Source: Ruegeria halocynthiae (GTDB lineage: Bacteria; Pseudomonadota; Alphaproteobacteria; Rhodobacterales; Rhodobacteraceae). Taken from it: a stretch of DNA of 64,000 nucleotides. The notes beneath the pieces were generated by a model. The model was not told the origin of the DNA. It saw nothing but the letters and a program-made list of their open reading frames with translations, and did no database searches. Shown one piece after another: positions 8,179 through 17,138 of the stretch (within the stretch, counting starts at the first letter, position 1; each line of letters begins with the position of its first letter). The stretch covers positions 984,070 through 1,048,069 of the forward strand of contig NZ_JQEZ01000001.1 of assembly GCF_000743705.1 (NCBI RefSeq). Direction: 5' to 3'. The position numbers and the translations under genes are program-made.

Positions 8179-8757
8179 ATGGCAAAGCTCTACTTCAATT
8201 ACTCGACCATGAATGCAGGCAAATCGACCGTATTGCTGCAGGCCTCGCACAATTATCGCGAACGGGGCATGGATACCTATCTGATGACAGCGGCATTGGA
8301 TGGCCGCGCCGGTGCCGGTAAGATCGCATCGCGGATCGGAATCTCCGCTGATGCCGATACGTTTGGGACCGACGATGATGTCTTTGCCATGATCGAAGGA
8401 CGCCTGAAGCGGGGCAAGGTGACCTGCGTTTTCGTGGACGAGGCGCAGTTTCTGACCGAAGATCAGGTCTGGCAGATGGCCCGAGCCGTGGATGATCTAC
8501 GGGTGCCGGTACTGGCTTACGGGCTGCGCGTGGATTTTCAGGGGCAGCTGTTTCCGGGCTCGGCCGCCTTGCTGGCGCTGGCAGATGAGATGCGTGAGGT
8601 TCGCACCATTTGCGAATGCGGGCGCAAGGCGACGATGGTGATTCGTCAGGACGAGAACGGCAATGCCATCACCGAAGGCGCGCAGGTGCAGATCGGTGGG
8701 AACGAAACTTATGTCTCGCTCTGCCGCAAACACTGGCGTGAGGCGGTCGGCAGTTAA
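8179..8757 (+). CDS. tdk: Thymidine kinase
   Basis: 192 aa, class II (E. coli-like) thymidine kinase that phosphorylates thymidine to dTMP for salvage. The P-loop reads YSTMNAGKST at residues 7-16, and the DEAQF motif (VFVDEAQFL) follows at about 88-96. Zinc-binding cysteines of the lasso domain are present in CECGRK and near the C-terminus (SLCRKHW). Length is standard. It ends overlapping the convergent hydroxyacid dehydrogenase by 4 bp. The 60-140 bp upstream hold a foldable element. Confidence 0.95.
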   Translation: MAKLYFNYSTMNAGKSTVLLQASHNYRERGMDTYLMTAALDGRAGAGKIASRIGISADADTFGTDDDVFAMIEGRLKRGKVTCVFVDEAQFLTEDQVWQMARAVDDLRVPVLAYGLRVDFQGQLFPGSAALLALADEMREVRTICECGRKATMVIRQDENGNAITEGAQVQIGGNETYVSLCRKHWREAVGS

Positions 8758-9704
8758 ACCGGATTTGGCAGCGGACGACCGACGACAAAGGCCGCCACGT
8801 TGTCCAGCGCCATATGCCCCATATCGGTGCGCACTTCCTCGGTCGCGGTACCCAGATGGGGCAATAGCGTGACGTTTTCCATATCACATAGGGCCTGCGG
8901 CACCGCTGGTTCGAATTCGTAAACATCCAGTCCGGCACCGGCGATCTGACCCGATTGCAAGGCGGCAATCAGAGCGGCTTCGTCCACGACCTCGCCGCGG
9001 GCGATGTTGATCAGCAGGCCCGAAGGGTTCATGGCCTCCAGCACCGACGCATTAATCAGATGGCGGGTTTCGGCGCCACCGGGGACGGCGAGCACAAGAA
9101 AATCCACCTGGGCGGCCAGCGCCTTTAGGTCGGGGATGAAATCTGCCGGGAAATCCACATTCTTGGGACTGCGCGATTGATACGCCACCTGCATACCAAA
9201 GCCGAAATGACAGCGCCGGGCGATGGCTTGCCCGATGCGACCCATACCCACGATCCCGACGCGTTTGCCAGTCACATGCTGGCCCAGCATTTGCGTCGGA
9301 TGCCAGCCCTGCCAGTGCCCTGAACGCACCAGCCGTTCGCCCTCGCCCGCGCGGCGGGTTGTGGACAGCAGCAAGGTCATGGCGATATCTGCTGTGGCAT
9401 CGGTGACCGCGCCGGGGGTGTTGGTAACCGCCACGCCGACATTGCGCGCCGCGGCGACGTCGATGTGGTTGTACCCAACACCAAAATTGGCCAACAGTTT
9501 GCAACGGGGTGTGGGCACAGCGGCAAATATCTGCGCCGAAAACTGGTCACCCAGCGTTGGCACCACCACGTCAAATTCGGTCAGCGCCCGAAACATGTCA
9601 TCAGACGTCAGAGGCGTCGTGCTGCCCCGGATTTCAACGTCGAATTCAGCGCAGGCGCGAGCCTCGACAGCGGCGGTCATCGGGCGGGCGATCAGCAGGC
9701 GCAT
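8754..9704 (-). CDS. D-2-hydroxyacid dehydrogenase (glyoxylate/hydroxypyruvate reductase-like)
   Basis: 316-aa member of the D-isomer-specific 2-hydroxyacid dehydrogenases. The dinucleotide fold has GMGRIGQAIARR at about residue 150. The catalytic Arg lies in LINIARGEVVDE, followed by a Glu, and the catalytic His is in LLPHLGTAT. The family interconverts 2-oxoacids such as glyoxylate or hydroxypyruvate and their D-hydroxyacids using NAD(P)H. Specificity is not readable. Its start (9704) touches the csaA stop, so it is probably cotranscribed with proC and csaA. Confidence 0.88.
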   Translation of the reverse strand: MRLLIARPMTAAVEARACAEFDVEIRGSTTPLTSDDMFRALTEFDVVVPTLGDQFSAQIFAAVPTPRCKLLANFGVGYNHIDVAAARNVGVAVTNTPGAVTDATADIAMTLLLSTTRRAGEGERLVRSGHWQGWHPTQMLGQHVTGKRVGIVGMGRIGQAIARRCHFGFGMQVAYQSRSPKNVDFPADFIPDLKALAAQVDFLVLAVPGGAETRHLINASVLEAMNPSGLLINIARGEVVDEAALIAALQSGQIAGAGLDVYEFEPAVPQALCDMENVTLLPHLGTATEEVRTDMGHMALDNVAAFVVGRPLPNPV

Positions 9705-10042
9705 CAGTGCATCCGTCCGCCGGTGGGAACCTCACCGTCGGGGCCGATCAGGACGATCTCACCCTTTTCGTCGGGCAGACCCAACACCAGCACCTCGGAC
9801 ATGAACGCGCCGATCTGGCGTGGTGGGAAGTTGACCACCGCCATCACCTGCTTACCCACCAATGTCGTTGGGTTGTAATGCGCGGTAATTTGGGCCGAGG
9901 TCTTACGCTCGCCAATCTCATCGCCAAAGTCGATCCACATCTTGATCGCGGGTTTGCGGGCCTCAGGGTATGGTTCGGCGCGGATCACTTTGCCCACGCG
10001 GACATCGACCTTGAGAAAATCATCGAATGTTATCTCACTCAC
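9704..10042 (-). CDS. csaA: CsaA-type tRNA-binding domain protein
   Basis: 112 aa consisting almost entirely of an OB-fold tRNA-binding domain (FLKVDVRVGKVIRAEPYPEARKPA near the N-terminus, VNFPPRQIGAFMSEVLVLG towards the end), as in CsaA and the C-terminus of methionyl-tRNA synthetase. CsaA proteins bind tRNA non-specifically and have been proposed to act as secretion-linked chaperones; the role here is unproven. It overlaps the end of proC by 8 bp and abuts the hydroxyacid dehydrogenase, giving a compact leftward operon. Confidence 0.85.
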   Translation of the reverse strand: MSEITFDDFLKVDVRVGKVIRAEPYPEARKPAIKMWIDFGDEIGERKTSAQITAHYNPTTLVGKQVMAVVNFPPRQIGAFMSEVLVLGLPDEKGEIVLIGPDGEVPTGGRMH

Positions 10043-10850
10043 GCGAAAGCTCCTTGGATCGTTCGGTTGCGGCTTTCACAGCGCGGTGCAGCAGGTCGGG
10101 AAAGCCCTGCTCCTGGTGCATCAGCACCTCAAGCGCGGCCTGTGTGGTGCCGTTGGGCGATGTGACGTTGATGCGCAACTGCGCCGGATCTTCTTCCGCC
10201 GCCAGCGCCAGCGCCCCTGCCCCGGCCACGGTGGATTTTGCCAGTTTCATCGCCAGATCATGCGGCAAACCATGCGCCTGACCGGCAGCAGCCAATGTTT
10301 CAATCAGGTGAAACACATAGGCAGGCCCCGACCCGCTGAGGCCGGTGACGGCATCCATCTGCGCCTCATCCTCAAGCCGGACGGTTTCGCCAATGGCGGA
10401 CAACAGGTTTTCAGCCAGTTCAACGTCGCCCTCGGACGCAGCCAAATTGCCGATCAACGCGGTAATCCCCTGCCGGATCGCGGCAGGCGTGTTCGGCATC
10501 GCGCGTATGATCGGGGTGCCTTGGCCCAGCACGTCTTGAAACGTGGCAATCGAGGTCCCCGCAGCGACCGAGATAAACAGGCTGCCGCCGCCACCCAGCG
10601 CCGTGATCGCAGGCAGGGCCGCGCCCATCATCTGCGGTTTGACGGCGACAAGCACCACCGCCGGAGCCTCGGGTAAAGGTGTGTTGATACTGACGCCCTG
10701 CGCCTTCAGCCAGTCCGAGGGGTTCGGGTCGATCACCCAGACGGCTGACGGTGGAAGGCCATGCTCTAACCAACCGGCAAGCATGGCCGACCCCATCTTG
10801 CCGCATCCCAGAAGAACCAGCCCCTGTTCGGCGACACGTGACATGTCCAT
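10035..10850 (-). CDS. proC: Pyrroline-5-carboxylate reductase
   Basis: 271 aa catalysing the last step of proline synthesis, NAD(P)H-dependent reduction of pyrroline-5-carboxylate. The N-terminal Rossmann motif is LVLLGCGKMGSAMLAGW (about 11-27). The C-terminal signature TGLSGSGPAYVFHLIETL and the dimer-forming helices (TSPNGTTQAALEVL) are intact. Length matches the family. It is first in the run proC-csaA-hydroxyacid dehydrogenase and lies 39 bp downstream of the YbjN-domain gene on the same strand. Confidence 0.95.
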   Translation of the reverse strand: MDMSRVAEQGLVLLGCGKMGSAMLAGWLEHGLPPSAVWVIDPNPSDWLKAQGVSINTPLPEAPAVVLVAVKPQMMGAALPAITALGGGGSLFISVAAGTSIATFQDVLGQGTPIIRAMPNTPAAIRQGITALIGNLAASEGDVELAENLLSAIGETVRLEDEAQMDAVTGLSGSGPAYVFHLIETLAAAGQAHGLPHDLAMKLAKSTVAGAGALALAAEEDPAQLRINVTSPNGTTQAALEVLMHQEQGFPDLLHRAVKAATERSKELSRE

Positions 10851-10889
10851 GATTGCCCCTCCGCTAAGTCATCGCTTTGGGGCAAAGGT

Positions 10890-11390
10890 TTACGCGCGGC
10901 CGTAGGCCTCTGCAATGGCGACTTGCATCGCATTTTCGGGGTCGCGGTTACCCCATGTGACCAATTGGATCGCCGGGTAATAGCGTTCAGCGCTGAGTAC
11001 GGCAGCGGTGATCATCGTGTCGATCTGTTCCGGGCTGGCCGTCTGGCCACCGGCCAGCACCAGGCCATAACGATAAACCATCAGTTTCTGGTTGGCCCAG
11101 TAAGTGAATGCACCGGCCCAGCACTGATCGTTCATTTTGTTCAGCAGCTCATACAGTACGGTTTCCCGCTCGGCCGGGGGTTCCATTTCGAACGAGCACA
11201 CCATGCGAAGCGTTTCGTCATAGTTCGACCAGGCCAGCGTGATCGAGTATGTGCGCCACTGCCCTTCGACAGCCATGGCGATCTGATCGTCCCCGATACG
11301 GTCAAAATCCCAGTCGTGGTGTTCGGCAAGATGTTCAACAATGTCGATCGGATGAAGGTCTTCTTCGAGAAACTGCTCGGAAAGGGCCAT
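10890..11390 (-). CDS. YbjN domain-containing protein
   Basis: 166 aa with the YbjN/T3SS-chaperone-like fold. Visible landmarks are a helical N-terminus (MALSEQFLEEDLHPIDIVEHLAEHH, cited by position 1-25), a central beta sheet with YSITLAWSNYDETLRMVCSF and a helical region with the conserved LLNKMNDQCWAGAFTY. The biochemical role of this family in alphaproteobacteria is not established. A good GAGGTGG ribosome-binding site precedes the ATG. It is followed at 39 bp by proC on the same strand. Confidence 0.82.
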   Translation of the reverse strand: MALSEQFLEEDLHPIDIVEHLAEHHDWDFDRIGDDQIAMAVEGQWRTYSITLAWSNYDETLRMVCSFEMEPPAERETVLYELLNKMNDQCWAGAFTYWANQKLMVYRYGLVLAGGQTASPEQIDTMITAAVLSAERYYPAIQLVTWGNRDPENAMQVAIAEAYGRA

Positions 11391-11728
11391 AATGCCACCT
11401 CACTAATCTCTAGCATTTTTGGGACGGGCAGCGCCCCAGCACTAGTTGACTACTCTACAAGCCGGGCTTCCCCCATAGGCCTGTACTAAATATGGTGCGC
11501 TGTGGTTGCGGTTCTGACAACCCTATTTATTGGGGATAACATCAATAAGTTGTGGACAGATGGCAACGGACACCAAAATATTGGCACCTTTTGCAGCTTT
11601 GTCTTGATAAAATCCAACGACACGTCAAAATGCACAACACCGCACAACCCGAACCGGATTGCGCGGCTGTTTTCTTGTTTCCGAAAATCCTGGCATTGAA
11701 AACCCGATGCGATTGAAGCGCGCGGGCG
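11391..11728. other. Gene-free stretch between ubiK and ybjN
   Basis: 338 bp with no convincing coding frame on either strand and no tRNA-like or attenuator-like fold that I can support. It must hold the ybjN promoter (leftward). The ybjN RBS lies at its low-coordinate edge. AT content is higher around 11520-11640. Confidence 0.5.
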
Positions 11729-11977
11729 TTACTTGTCCAGTTTCGCCTCAAGCGCGGCGATGCGCGATTCAAGCGCGGCGTTTTCTTCGCGCGCTTTCTG
11801 CGCCATGGCACGCACGGCGTCGAATTCTTCGCGGGTGACGAAATCGCGGTCGGCCAACCAGCGGTCGATCATCGACTTCATCGCGTTCTCGGCTTCTTCC
11901 CGCGCGCCCTGCGCCACGCCCATGGCATTGGTCATCAGCTGGGAAACGTCGTCGAGGATCTTGTTGCGGGTTTGCAT
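11729..11977 (-). CDS. ubiK: Ubiquinone biosynthesis accessory factor UbiK (BMFP/YqiC family)
   Basis: 82 aa. The N-terminal amphipathic helix (KILDDVSQLMTNAMGVAQGAREEAE) is followed by a basic/acidic linker (DFVTREEFDAVRAMAQ) and a C-terminal coiled coil (ENAALESRIAALEAKLDK), the standard architecture of the family. UbiK helps the aerobic ubiquinone biosynthetic complex and associates with lipids and UbiJ. It is divergent from lgt, with about 100 bp between the starts, and stands alone on its strand. The coiled-coil pattern makes the family call firm; the precise role is known only from enterobacteria. Confidence 0.85.
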   Translation of the reverse strand: MQTRNKILDDVSQLMTNAMGVAQGAREEAENAMKSMIDRWLADRDFVTREEFDAVRAMAQKAREENAALESRIAALEAKLDK

Positions 11978-12074
11978 GGTTCTACTCCGATATCGCGGTT
12001 GATCTCTATATGGGTAAAGATTGGCCCGGGCTCAAGGTTGACTTGCCATGCAAACCCCGGGCAATGAGACGCAC

Positions 12075-12962
12075 ATGCAGGCTGTTCTGAATTTCCCCGA
12101 CCTTTCGCCCGAATTATTCTCGATCTCGCTGTTCGGGATCGAATTCGCCCTGAGGTGGTATGCGCTGGCTTATATCGCCGGTATTCTGATTGCATGGCGG
12201 TTGGGAGTTATGGCGCTGCGCCGTCCGGCCCTGTGGCCCGATAAGACGCCACCGATGAAGCCCGAACAGCTTGAGGATCTGATCACCTGGATCATCCTCG
12301 GCGTGATTCTGGGTGGGCGTCTTGGGTTCGTGCTGTTCTATCAACCCGCCTATTACCTTTCGAACCCATTGGAGATTCTGAAAGTCTGGCAAGGTGGCAT
12401 GGCGTTCCATGGCGGGCTGTTGGGTGTCGTGGTCGCATCCTATCTGTATGCGCGGCGTCATCAGATTCCGATTCTGTCCCTCGCCGACCTGATTGCCCAT
12501 GCGGTGCCACCGGGATTGTTGCTGGGGCGGTTGGCGAATTTCACCAATGCCGAGCTTTGGGGGCGACCCAGTGAGCTGCCGTGGGCCGTCATATTCCCCG
12601 GCCCCGCGGCACAGGATTGCCCCGGCGTTGTGGCCGGAATGTGCGCGCGCCACCCCTCGCAACTGTATGAAGCGGCCCTTGAGGGGCTGTTGCTAGGCGC
12701 GATCGTGCTGTGGCTGGCCTATCGTCGTGGCGCGTTCCACAAACCCGGGCTGGTTATGGGCGTATTTCTGGCGGGCTATGGCGCGTCACGGTTCATTGTC
12801 GAATTCTTCCGCCAACCCGATGCGCAGTTCATCTCGGCCGGGAACCCGCTGGGGCTGGCCTGGCATGTGGGCGGTTATGGTCTGACCATGGGGCAGATGC
12901 TGTCCCTGCCGATGATCGCCCTTGGCCTGTGGTTCGCCTTGCGCGCCCGGACCAAGCAATGA
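12075..12962 (+). CDS. lgt: Prolipoprotein diacylglyceryl transferase
   Basis: 295-aa inner-membrane enzyme that transfers diacylglycerol from phosphatidylglycerol to the lipobox cysteine of prolipoproteins. Seven hydrophobic segments are apparent. Signatures present: [20 protein letters not shown], the Lgt hallmark [16 protein letters not shown] and [14 protein letters not shown] place the start at 12075 ([10 protein letters not shown]), where homologues begin; an in-frame ATG at 12048 would add nine residues. Its stop overlaps the next start (ATGA), beginning the lgt-midA-pgeF operon. Confidence 0.93.
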   Translation: MQAVLNFPDLSPELFSISLFGIEFALRWYALAYIAGILIAWRLGVMALRRPALWPDKTPPMKPEQLEDLITWIILGVILGGRLGFVLFYQPAYYLSNPLEILKVWQGGMAFHGGLLGVVVASYLYARRHQIPILSLADLIAHAVPPGLLLGRLANFTNAELWGRPSELPWAVIFPGPAAQDCPGVVAGMCARHPSQLYEAALEGLLLGAIVLWLAYRRGAFHKPGLVMGVFLAGYGASRFIVEFFRQPDAQFISAGNPLGLAWHVGGYGLTMGQMLSLPMIALGLWFALRARTKQ

Positions 12963-14026
12963 GCCTGAAGGACCACCTGCTGACGCGTATCGCGCAGGAT
13001 GGCCCGATGAGCGTGGCCGACTATATGGCCGAATGCCTGCTGCATCCGAAGTACGGCTATTACTCCACCCGCGATCCTTTGGGGGCCCAGGGGGATTTCA
13101 TCACCGCACCGGAAATCAGCCAGATGTTTGGTGAGTTGATCGGCCTGTCGCTGGCGCAATGCTGGCTGGATCAGGGGCAACCTGAACGGTTCACACTGGC
13201 CGAACTTGGACCGGGCCGCGGAACGCTGATGGCCGATATCCTGCGGGCCACGCACGGTGTGGCCGGATTTCATGACGCGGCAGATATTGTACTGTTGGAC
13301 GCGTCCCCCACCCTGCGGGACATTCAGGCCCAGACGTTACGGGATCACGCACCACAATGGATCGACACGGTTGCCGACCTGACGGATGCCCCCCTGTTTC
13401 TGGTGGCGAATGAGTTTTTCGATGCCCTGCCCATTCGCCAATTCCTGCGCCACGGCGATGGCTGGCGCGAGCGGCTGATCGGTGCCGACAGCGAATCGCT
13501 GGCCTTCGGGCTGGGCCCGCAAGCGGCTCAGGTCGCGTTGGCAGGCCGGTTGGAGGACACAAATGACGGGGATCTGGTCGAAATTTGCGCGCCAGCCATC
13601 CCGATCATGACCGTGATCGCAGGCCATATCGCCAGACATGGCGGCGCTGGGCTGATCGTGGATTACGGGGACTGGCATTCGCTGGGCGACACGCTTCAGG
13701 CCCTGCAATCGCATGATCGCACCGATCCGCTGGCCACACCCGGTCAGGCAGATTTGACCGCGCATGTCGATTTCGAGCCGCTGGCGACCACCATTCGCAC
13801 CACTGGATGCGCGCACACGCGCCTGACCCCGCAGGGCGTGTTTCTTGAGCGGCTGGGCATCACCGCGCGTGCGCAGGCACTGGCCGCACCGCTCGGCGGT
13901 TCCGAGCTGGACAGGCTGATTGCTGCACATCGCCGGTTGACGCACCCCGAGGAAATGGGAAACCTGTTCAAAGTGCTGGGACTGTATCCGGCACTTGCCG
14001 CGCCGCCACCGGGACTGGAACCATGA
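12959..14026 (+). CDS. SAM-dependent methyltransferase, MidA/NDUFAF7 family
   Basis: 355 aa. The family segment [21 protein letters not shown] is followed by FGELIG and the SAM-binding loop [17 protein letters not shown] (about 80-96). The acidic strand-2 end (VLLDASPTL) and [15 protein letters not shown] are also present. In mitochondria NDUFAF7 dimethylates an arginine of the 49-kDa complex I subunit, so the bacterial protein may act on complex I; this is inference. The frame is open upstream inside lgt, but the ATG overlapping the lgt stop gives the correct N-terminus. Its own stop overlaps pgeF. Confidence 0.88.
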   Translation: MSLKDHLLTRIAQDGPMSVADYMAECLLHPKYGYYSTRDPLGAQGDFITAPEISQMFGELIGLSLAQCWLDQGQPERFTLAELGPGRGTLMADILRATHGVAGFHDAADIVLLDASPTLRDIQAQTLRDHAPQWIDTVADLTDAPLFLVANEFFDALPIRQFLRHGDGWRERLIGADSESLAFGLGPQAAQVALAGRLEDTNDGDLVEICAPAIPIMTVIAGHIARHGGAGLIVDYGDWHSLGDTLQALQSHDRTDPLATPGQADLTAHVDFEPLATTIRTTGCAHTRLTPQGVFLERLGITARAQALAAPLGGSELDRLIAAHRRLTHPEEMGNLFKVLGLYPALAAPPPGLEP

Positions 14027-14781
14027 CCTTGGAAATTCTGACTTCGGACATACTGTCCCCCGTTCGCCATGGGTTCTTCAGCCGACGCGGGGGGGCCTCA
14101 TCGGGAATTTTCGCGGGGCTCAACTGTGGCTATGGATCATCCGACCAGACCGAGGCGGTCTCGGTCAATCGCCGCCGCGTCGCCGATGCGATGGATGTTG
14201 CACCTGACGCGCTGGTCGGTGTTCATCAGGTTCATTCACCAACCGTTCTGACGGTTGACGGCCCACTTGCAGGGGAAAAGCCCAAGGCCGACGCCGTCGT
14301 GACCGCCACACCAGGTCTGGCCCTGACGATTCTGACTGCCGATTGTCAGCCGGTCCTGTTTGCTGATCCTGACGCAAATGTGATCGGTGCCGCACATGCC
14401 GGCTGGCGGGGCGCGCTGGACGGGGTGCTTGAGGCCACACTGGACGCGATGGAGGCATTGGGGGCCAAACGCGAAGACACCTCGGCCGTGATTGGCCCCA
14501 CGATTTCGCAACGCGCCTATGAGGTCGGGCCTGAGTTTCTGGATGATTTCGTGGCCGAATCCCCTGATAATCTGCGGTTCTTCGCCAATGGGGATGGGGA
14601 CAGGCTGCAATTCGATCTGCCCTCGTTCGGGCTGCACAAATTGCGGCAGGCCGGGGTCGGTCAGGCCGAATGGATACGTCACTGCACCTACTCTGATCCC
14701 GACAGGTTTTATTCGTATCGCAGGTCTACACACGCAAAAGAGGCCGACTACGGTCGCCTGATTTCCGCCATAAAATTATAG
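14023..14781 (+). CDS. pgeF: Peptidoglycan editing factor PgeF (YfiH/laccase-domain)
   Basis: 252 aa of the YfiH/YlmD family, now linked to removing wrongly incorporated amino acids from peptidoglycan precursors; older annotations call it polyphenol oxidase. Metal-ligand motifs are intact: VGVHQVHSPTV (His), LTADCQPVLF (Cys) and GAAHAGWRGAL (His). The C-terminal HCTYSDPDRFYSYRR is typical. Its ATG overlaps the preceding stop, so it is the third gene of a cell-envelope operon behind lgt and the methyltransferase. Confidence 0.92.
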   Translation: MTLEILTSDILSPVRHGFFSRRGGASSGIFAGLNCGYGSSDQTEAVSVNRRRVADAMDVAPDALVGVHQVHSPTVLTVDGPLAGEKPKADAVVTATPGLALTILTADCQPVLFADPDANVIGAAHAGWRGALDGVLEATLDAMEALGAKREDTSAVIGPTISQRAYEVGPEFLDDFVAESPDNLRFFANGDGDRLQFDLPSFGLHKLRQAGVGQAEWIRHCTYSDPDRFYSYRRSTHAKEADYGRLISAIKL

Positions 14782-15050
14782 CCCTTGCCCCAATTGTGGC
14801 GATTTCGCCGCTTTTTTGACACATTTTTTGTGTCTATTCGAGTCTCTAAAAATTTACAATTATTGACCGCGCTCAGGTGTTTATCTGCCGATTCTCCAAC
14901 ACGGCGCGGCAGCTTTGAACATGAGGAATTGCCAACTTTCGTTTGTCCTGAATTCATCCCGCATCAGCCTTATCGGCGCCGTAATAACGCGCCACATTGG
15001 GCCTTCAAAGGGAAACGGGGCTTTAGACCCCTAACGAGCAGGACCTTAAA
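14782..15050. other. Gene-free spacer before the 42-codon microgene
   Basis: 269 bp with no supported frame. It is more AT-rich than its surroundings at about 14815-14870 and then carries short GC-rich palindromes, for example GGGG-N7-CCCC near 15016-15031. It probably holds the promoter and 5' leader of the microgene at 15051. No recognised RNA motif. Confidence 0.4.
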
Positions 15051-15179
15051 ATGAAGCTAAAATCTCGCTTTCTAAGCGCCGTTGTGGCGGCCACCAGAGG
15101 GCAGGACCTGGAGATGCCCTGGAAAAGGGTATCCAGTCATTCGGTCAGAGTCGCGCGCCGCCTGGCGACACGACGCTGA
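15051..15179 (+). CDS. 42-residue basic microprotein (Rhodobacteraceae-type, with an MPW motif)
   Basis: Starts ATG at 15051 behind AGGA (about 15040) and stops TGA 15177-15179. The product MKLKSRFLSAVVAATRG... has the pattern of a family of very short basic proteins seen in roseobacters: a K/R-rich start, SRFL, a short amphipathic helix, then (M/L)PW(K/E/A)R and an Arg-rich tail. Function is unknown; size and charge fit a nucleic-acid- or ribosome-associated peptide, but that is a guess. It stands alone upstream of the Hint-domain gene. Confidence 0.5.
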   Translation: MKLKSRFLSAVVAATRGQDLEMPWKRVSSHSVRVARRLATRR

Positions 15180-15512
15180 CGATCAAATCTTCAGGAACCA
15201 AGCTGCCGGTTCCGGGGATCAAGACACACAGCGGAGGGGTGCTCCGATCCGGTGTGTGGAGTGTCGCTTTCATTGCTTGCGGCACTGTTACGGGGCGTGT
15301 GTGCGCAGGCTTTTTCACCTGCGATTGTATGAGTTTGTCTGGGGGGTCAATGTGTTGACCAAAGATATGCGAATTTTCATCGCGATGCGTGGCCTTCATG
15401 GCCGCTGCCCTGTGGTCGCCCGTTTCATTCAGGACAACGATAAAAACCGATCAGGCGGACCTGTACGGGGGTTCAGTTCGCCTGCGCGGATATTGGAGGG
15501 GACGGAATAATT
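15180..15512. other. Gene-free stretch before the Hint-domain gene
   Basis: 333 bp without a frame I can support; the long frame that crosses it has Cys/Arg-rich composition unlike its neighbours. The last part supplies a strong RBS (GGAGGGGACGG, 15494-15504) for the gene at 15513. No tRNA, repeat or riboswitch was recognised. Confidence 0.4.
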
Positions 15513-16295
15513 ATGCCTATTCCACGTTCTTTGACGCGCGCCGCCAGAAACGCCGTTGAAACGTCATCAATGCTGCACGAAATGCCGACGACAGGGGTCA
15601 GACAAAAGGCCCAGTTGCGGCGCTACGAAGTCAGCACGCTGATGGCAAACGGTGATATTGCCCAAACGCGCCATATCGCACCAGCTCTGCCGATGTTCGA
15701 GGACGCCTTCTGCGCCTTCACACGTGGCTCGTTGGTGGAAACCGAACAAGGGCCGCTGGCAATCGAAGACCTGTTGCCCGGAGACACCGTCCTGACGCAG
15801 GATGGCACATCCGCGACCGTGCTTTGGAAGGGATCTGTCACCCTGATCCCCGGGCGCGAAGATTCCCGTGGCCGAACCCGGCCGCTGACACGGATCATGG
15901 CCGACACGTTCGGAATGCAAAAACCCTTGTCCGGTGTAACCACCGGCCCTGCTGCCCGGCTGCTGGGAACGCCGACGCATCTGCGCCATTTACACGGAAG
16001 CACGCCGATTCTAACCCCGGTCTACGAATTTCAGGACGGCATGAGCGTGATCGAAACCCTGCCGCCGACACCGGTTGAGCTGTTCCATATCTGCCTGAAA
16101 CGGCATTCGGTGATCAAGGTCGACGGATTGCAATTCGAATCGTACCATCCGGGGGTCAACGCCGGGCGTATGGTCAGCCGCTCATTGCGGTCGATTTACG
16201 TGAACCTGTTTGCACATATCGAAACGCTGAATGATTTCGGCCCGCTGCTGCTGCCGCGCGCCGGAGACGGAGAGGTGGATGCGATTACCGCCTGA
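15513..16295 (+). CDS. Hint (Hedgehog/intein) domain-containing protein
   Basis: 260 aa. The Hint signature begins at about residue 70: FCAFTRGSLVETEQG, then AIEDLLPGDTVLTQDG, with the Cys as the potential nucleophile. It continues with LTRIMADTFG, LLGTPTHLR and VELFHICLKRHSVIKVDGLQFESYHPG, the usual end of bacterial Hint modules. No signal peptide and no large passenger domain are present; the first 65 residues have no recognised fold. Stand-alone Hint proteins of this size are common in Rhodobacteraceae, and their function is unknown. Autocleavage before Cys is possible but untested. Confidence 0.82.
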   Translation: MPIPRSLTRAARNAVETSSMLHEMPTTGVRQKAQLRRYEVSTLMANGDIAQTRHIAPALPMFEDAFCAFTRGSLVETEQGPLAIEDLLPGDTVLTQDGTSATVLWKGSVTLIPGREDSRGRTRPLTRIMADTFGMQKPLSGVTTGPAARLLGTPTHLRHLHGSTPILTPVYEFQDGMSVIETLPPTPVELFHICLKRHSVIKVDGLQFESYHPGVNAGRMVSRSLRSIYVNLFAHIETLNDFGPLLLPRAGDGEVDAITA

Positions 16296-16411
16296 ATCTT
16301 AACGATTACTGCAATGTGGGGGCATCATGCAGATACTTATTAGTTGGGTTTTATCCTTGACGGTCGCGGCCTTCCTGCCGCCCGCAAAATCACAGCCAAA
16401 GCGGATGATGT

Positions 16412-16912
16412 TTACGCCGTCCGGCTCATTCGTTCTTCCAGAACGTCAAAGGGAACGCCGGGCTCATCTTTTGCGCCGCGAATGACAAGCGAAGTCTTGA
16501 CGCTGGCCACGTTCGGCGTGGTTAGCAACTCGCCCGTCAGAAACTGTTGAAAACTGCTCAGGTCCGGTGCGACGCACTTCAGGATGAAATCCACCTCGCC
16601 GTTCAGCATGTGGCATTCCCGAACCAGCGGCCAGTCGCGACACCGTTCCTCGAACGCGCTGAGTTCGGATTCGGCCTGGCTTTCCAAGCCGACCATGGCA
16701 AAGACCTGAACCTCGAACCCTAACTCGCGCGCGTTCACTTCGGCGTGATATCCACGGATCAGGCCGGATTCTTCAAGGGTGCGCACACGCCGCAGGCAGG
16801 GTGGTGCTGAAATACCAACGCGTTTTGCCAATTCAACATTGGTCATACGACCATCTGCCTGCAATTCTGCCAGTATTTTGCGGTCAATCTCGTCCAGCCG
16901 TGTCGCGACCAT
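16412..16912 (-). CDS. Lrp/AsnC family transcriptional regulator
   Basis: 166 aa: N-terminal helix-turn-helix (LDEIDRKILAELQADGRMTN, ELAKRVGISAPPCLRRV) and C-terminal RAM/AsnC ligand domain (FEVQVFAMVGLES..., REChMLNGEVDFILK). Start ATG 16912 follows CAGGAG at good spacing; a TTG one codon earlier is less likely. It is divergent from trxB across 226 bp that contain two near-identical 15-bp repeats with 21-bp periodicity, a layout expected for an Lrp-type octamer binding one face of the helix. The ligand is unknown. Confidence 0.9.
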   Translation of the reverse strand: MVATRLDEIDRKILAELQADGRMTNVELAKRVGISAPPCLRRVRTLEESGLIRGYHAEVNARELGFEVQVFAMVGLESQAESELSAFEERCRDWPLVRECHMLNGEVDFILKCVAPDLSSFQQFLTGELLTTPNVASVKTSLVIRGAKDEPGVPFDVLEERMSRTA

Positions 16913-16957
16913 CAAATGCTCCTGATTTTTCGGTTGTTATATCAGCACCCAGAGGAT

Positions 16958-16993
16958 GCGCAATAATCTTTCGTGCCTGCGCAATATTCTTTA
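16958..16993. promoter_or_regulatory. Two phased 15-bp direct repeats, candidate Lrp-type binding sites
   Basis: TGCGCAATAATCTTT at 16958-16972 and TGCGCAATATTCTTT at 16979-16993 match at 14 of 15 positions and start exactly 21 bp apart (two helical turns). They lie 46-81 bp upstream of the lrp-type start and 146-181 bp upstream of trxB. The phasing fits cooperative binding by a multimeric Lrp/AsnC protein. Confidence 0.5.
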
Positions 16994-17138
16994 TTTTCAA
17001 TGTCCTTTTTTCGAACGCCGGACGCCGGGTGCGCGGATGACGCGAAACAGGAAGGGGCTTTAAGCGCCGCGAAGGGGTCGCTATATCCATCGCCCAGGGG
17101 CCGCGCGCCCAAATCAGGCAGATCGAGTTGGGGGTACC

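Noticed and set aside
8024..8212. Open frame of 62 codons overlapping the tdk start
   Set aside because: It has no ATG or GTG start, covers the nested inverted repeats and overlaps tdk out of frame. I kept the region as a structured element instead.
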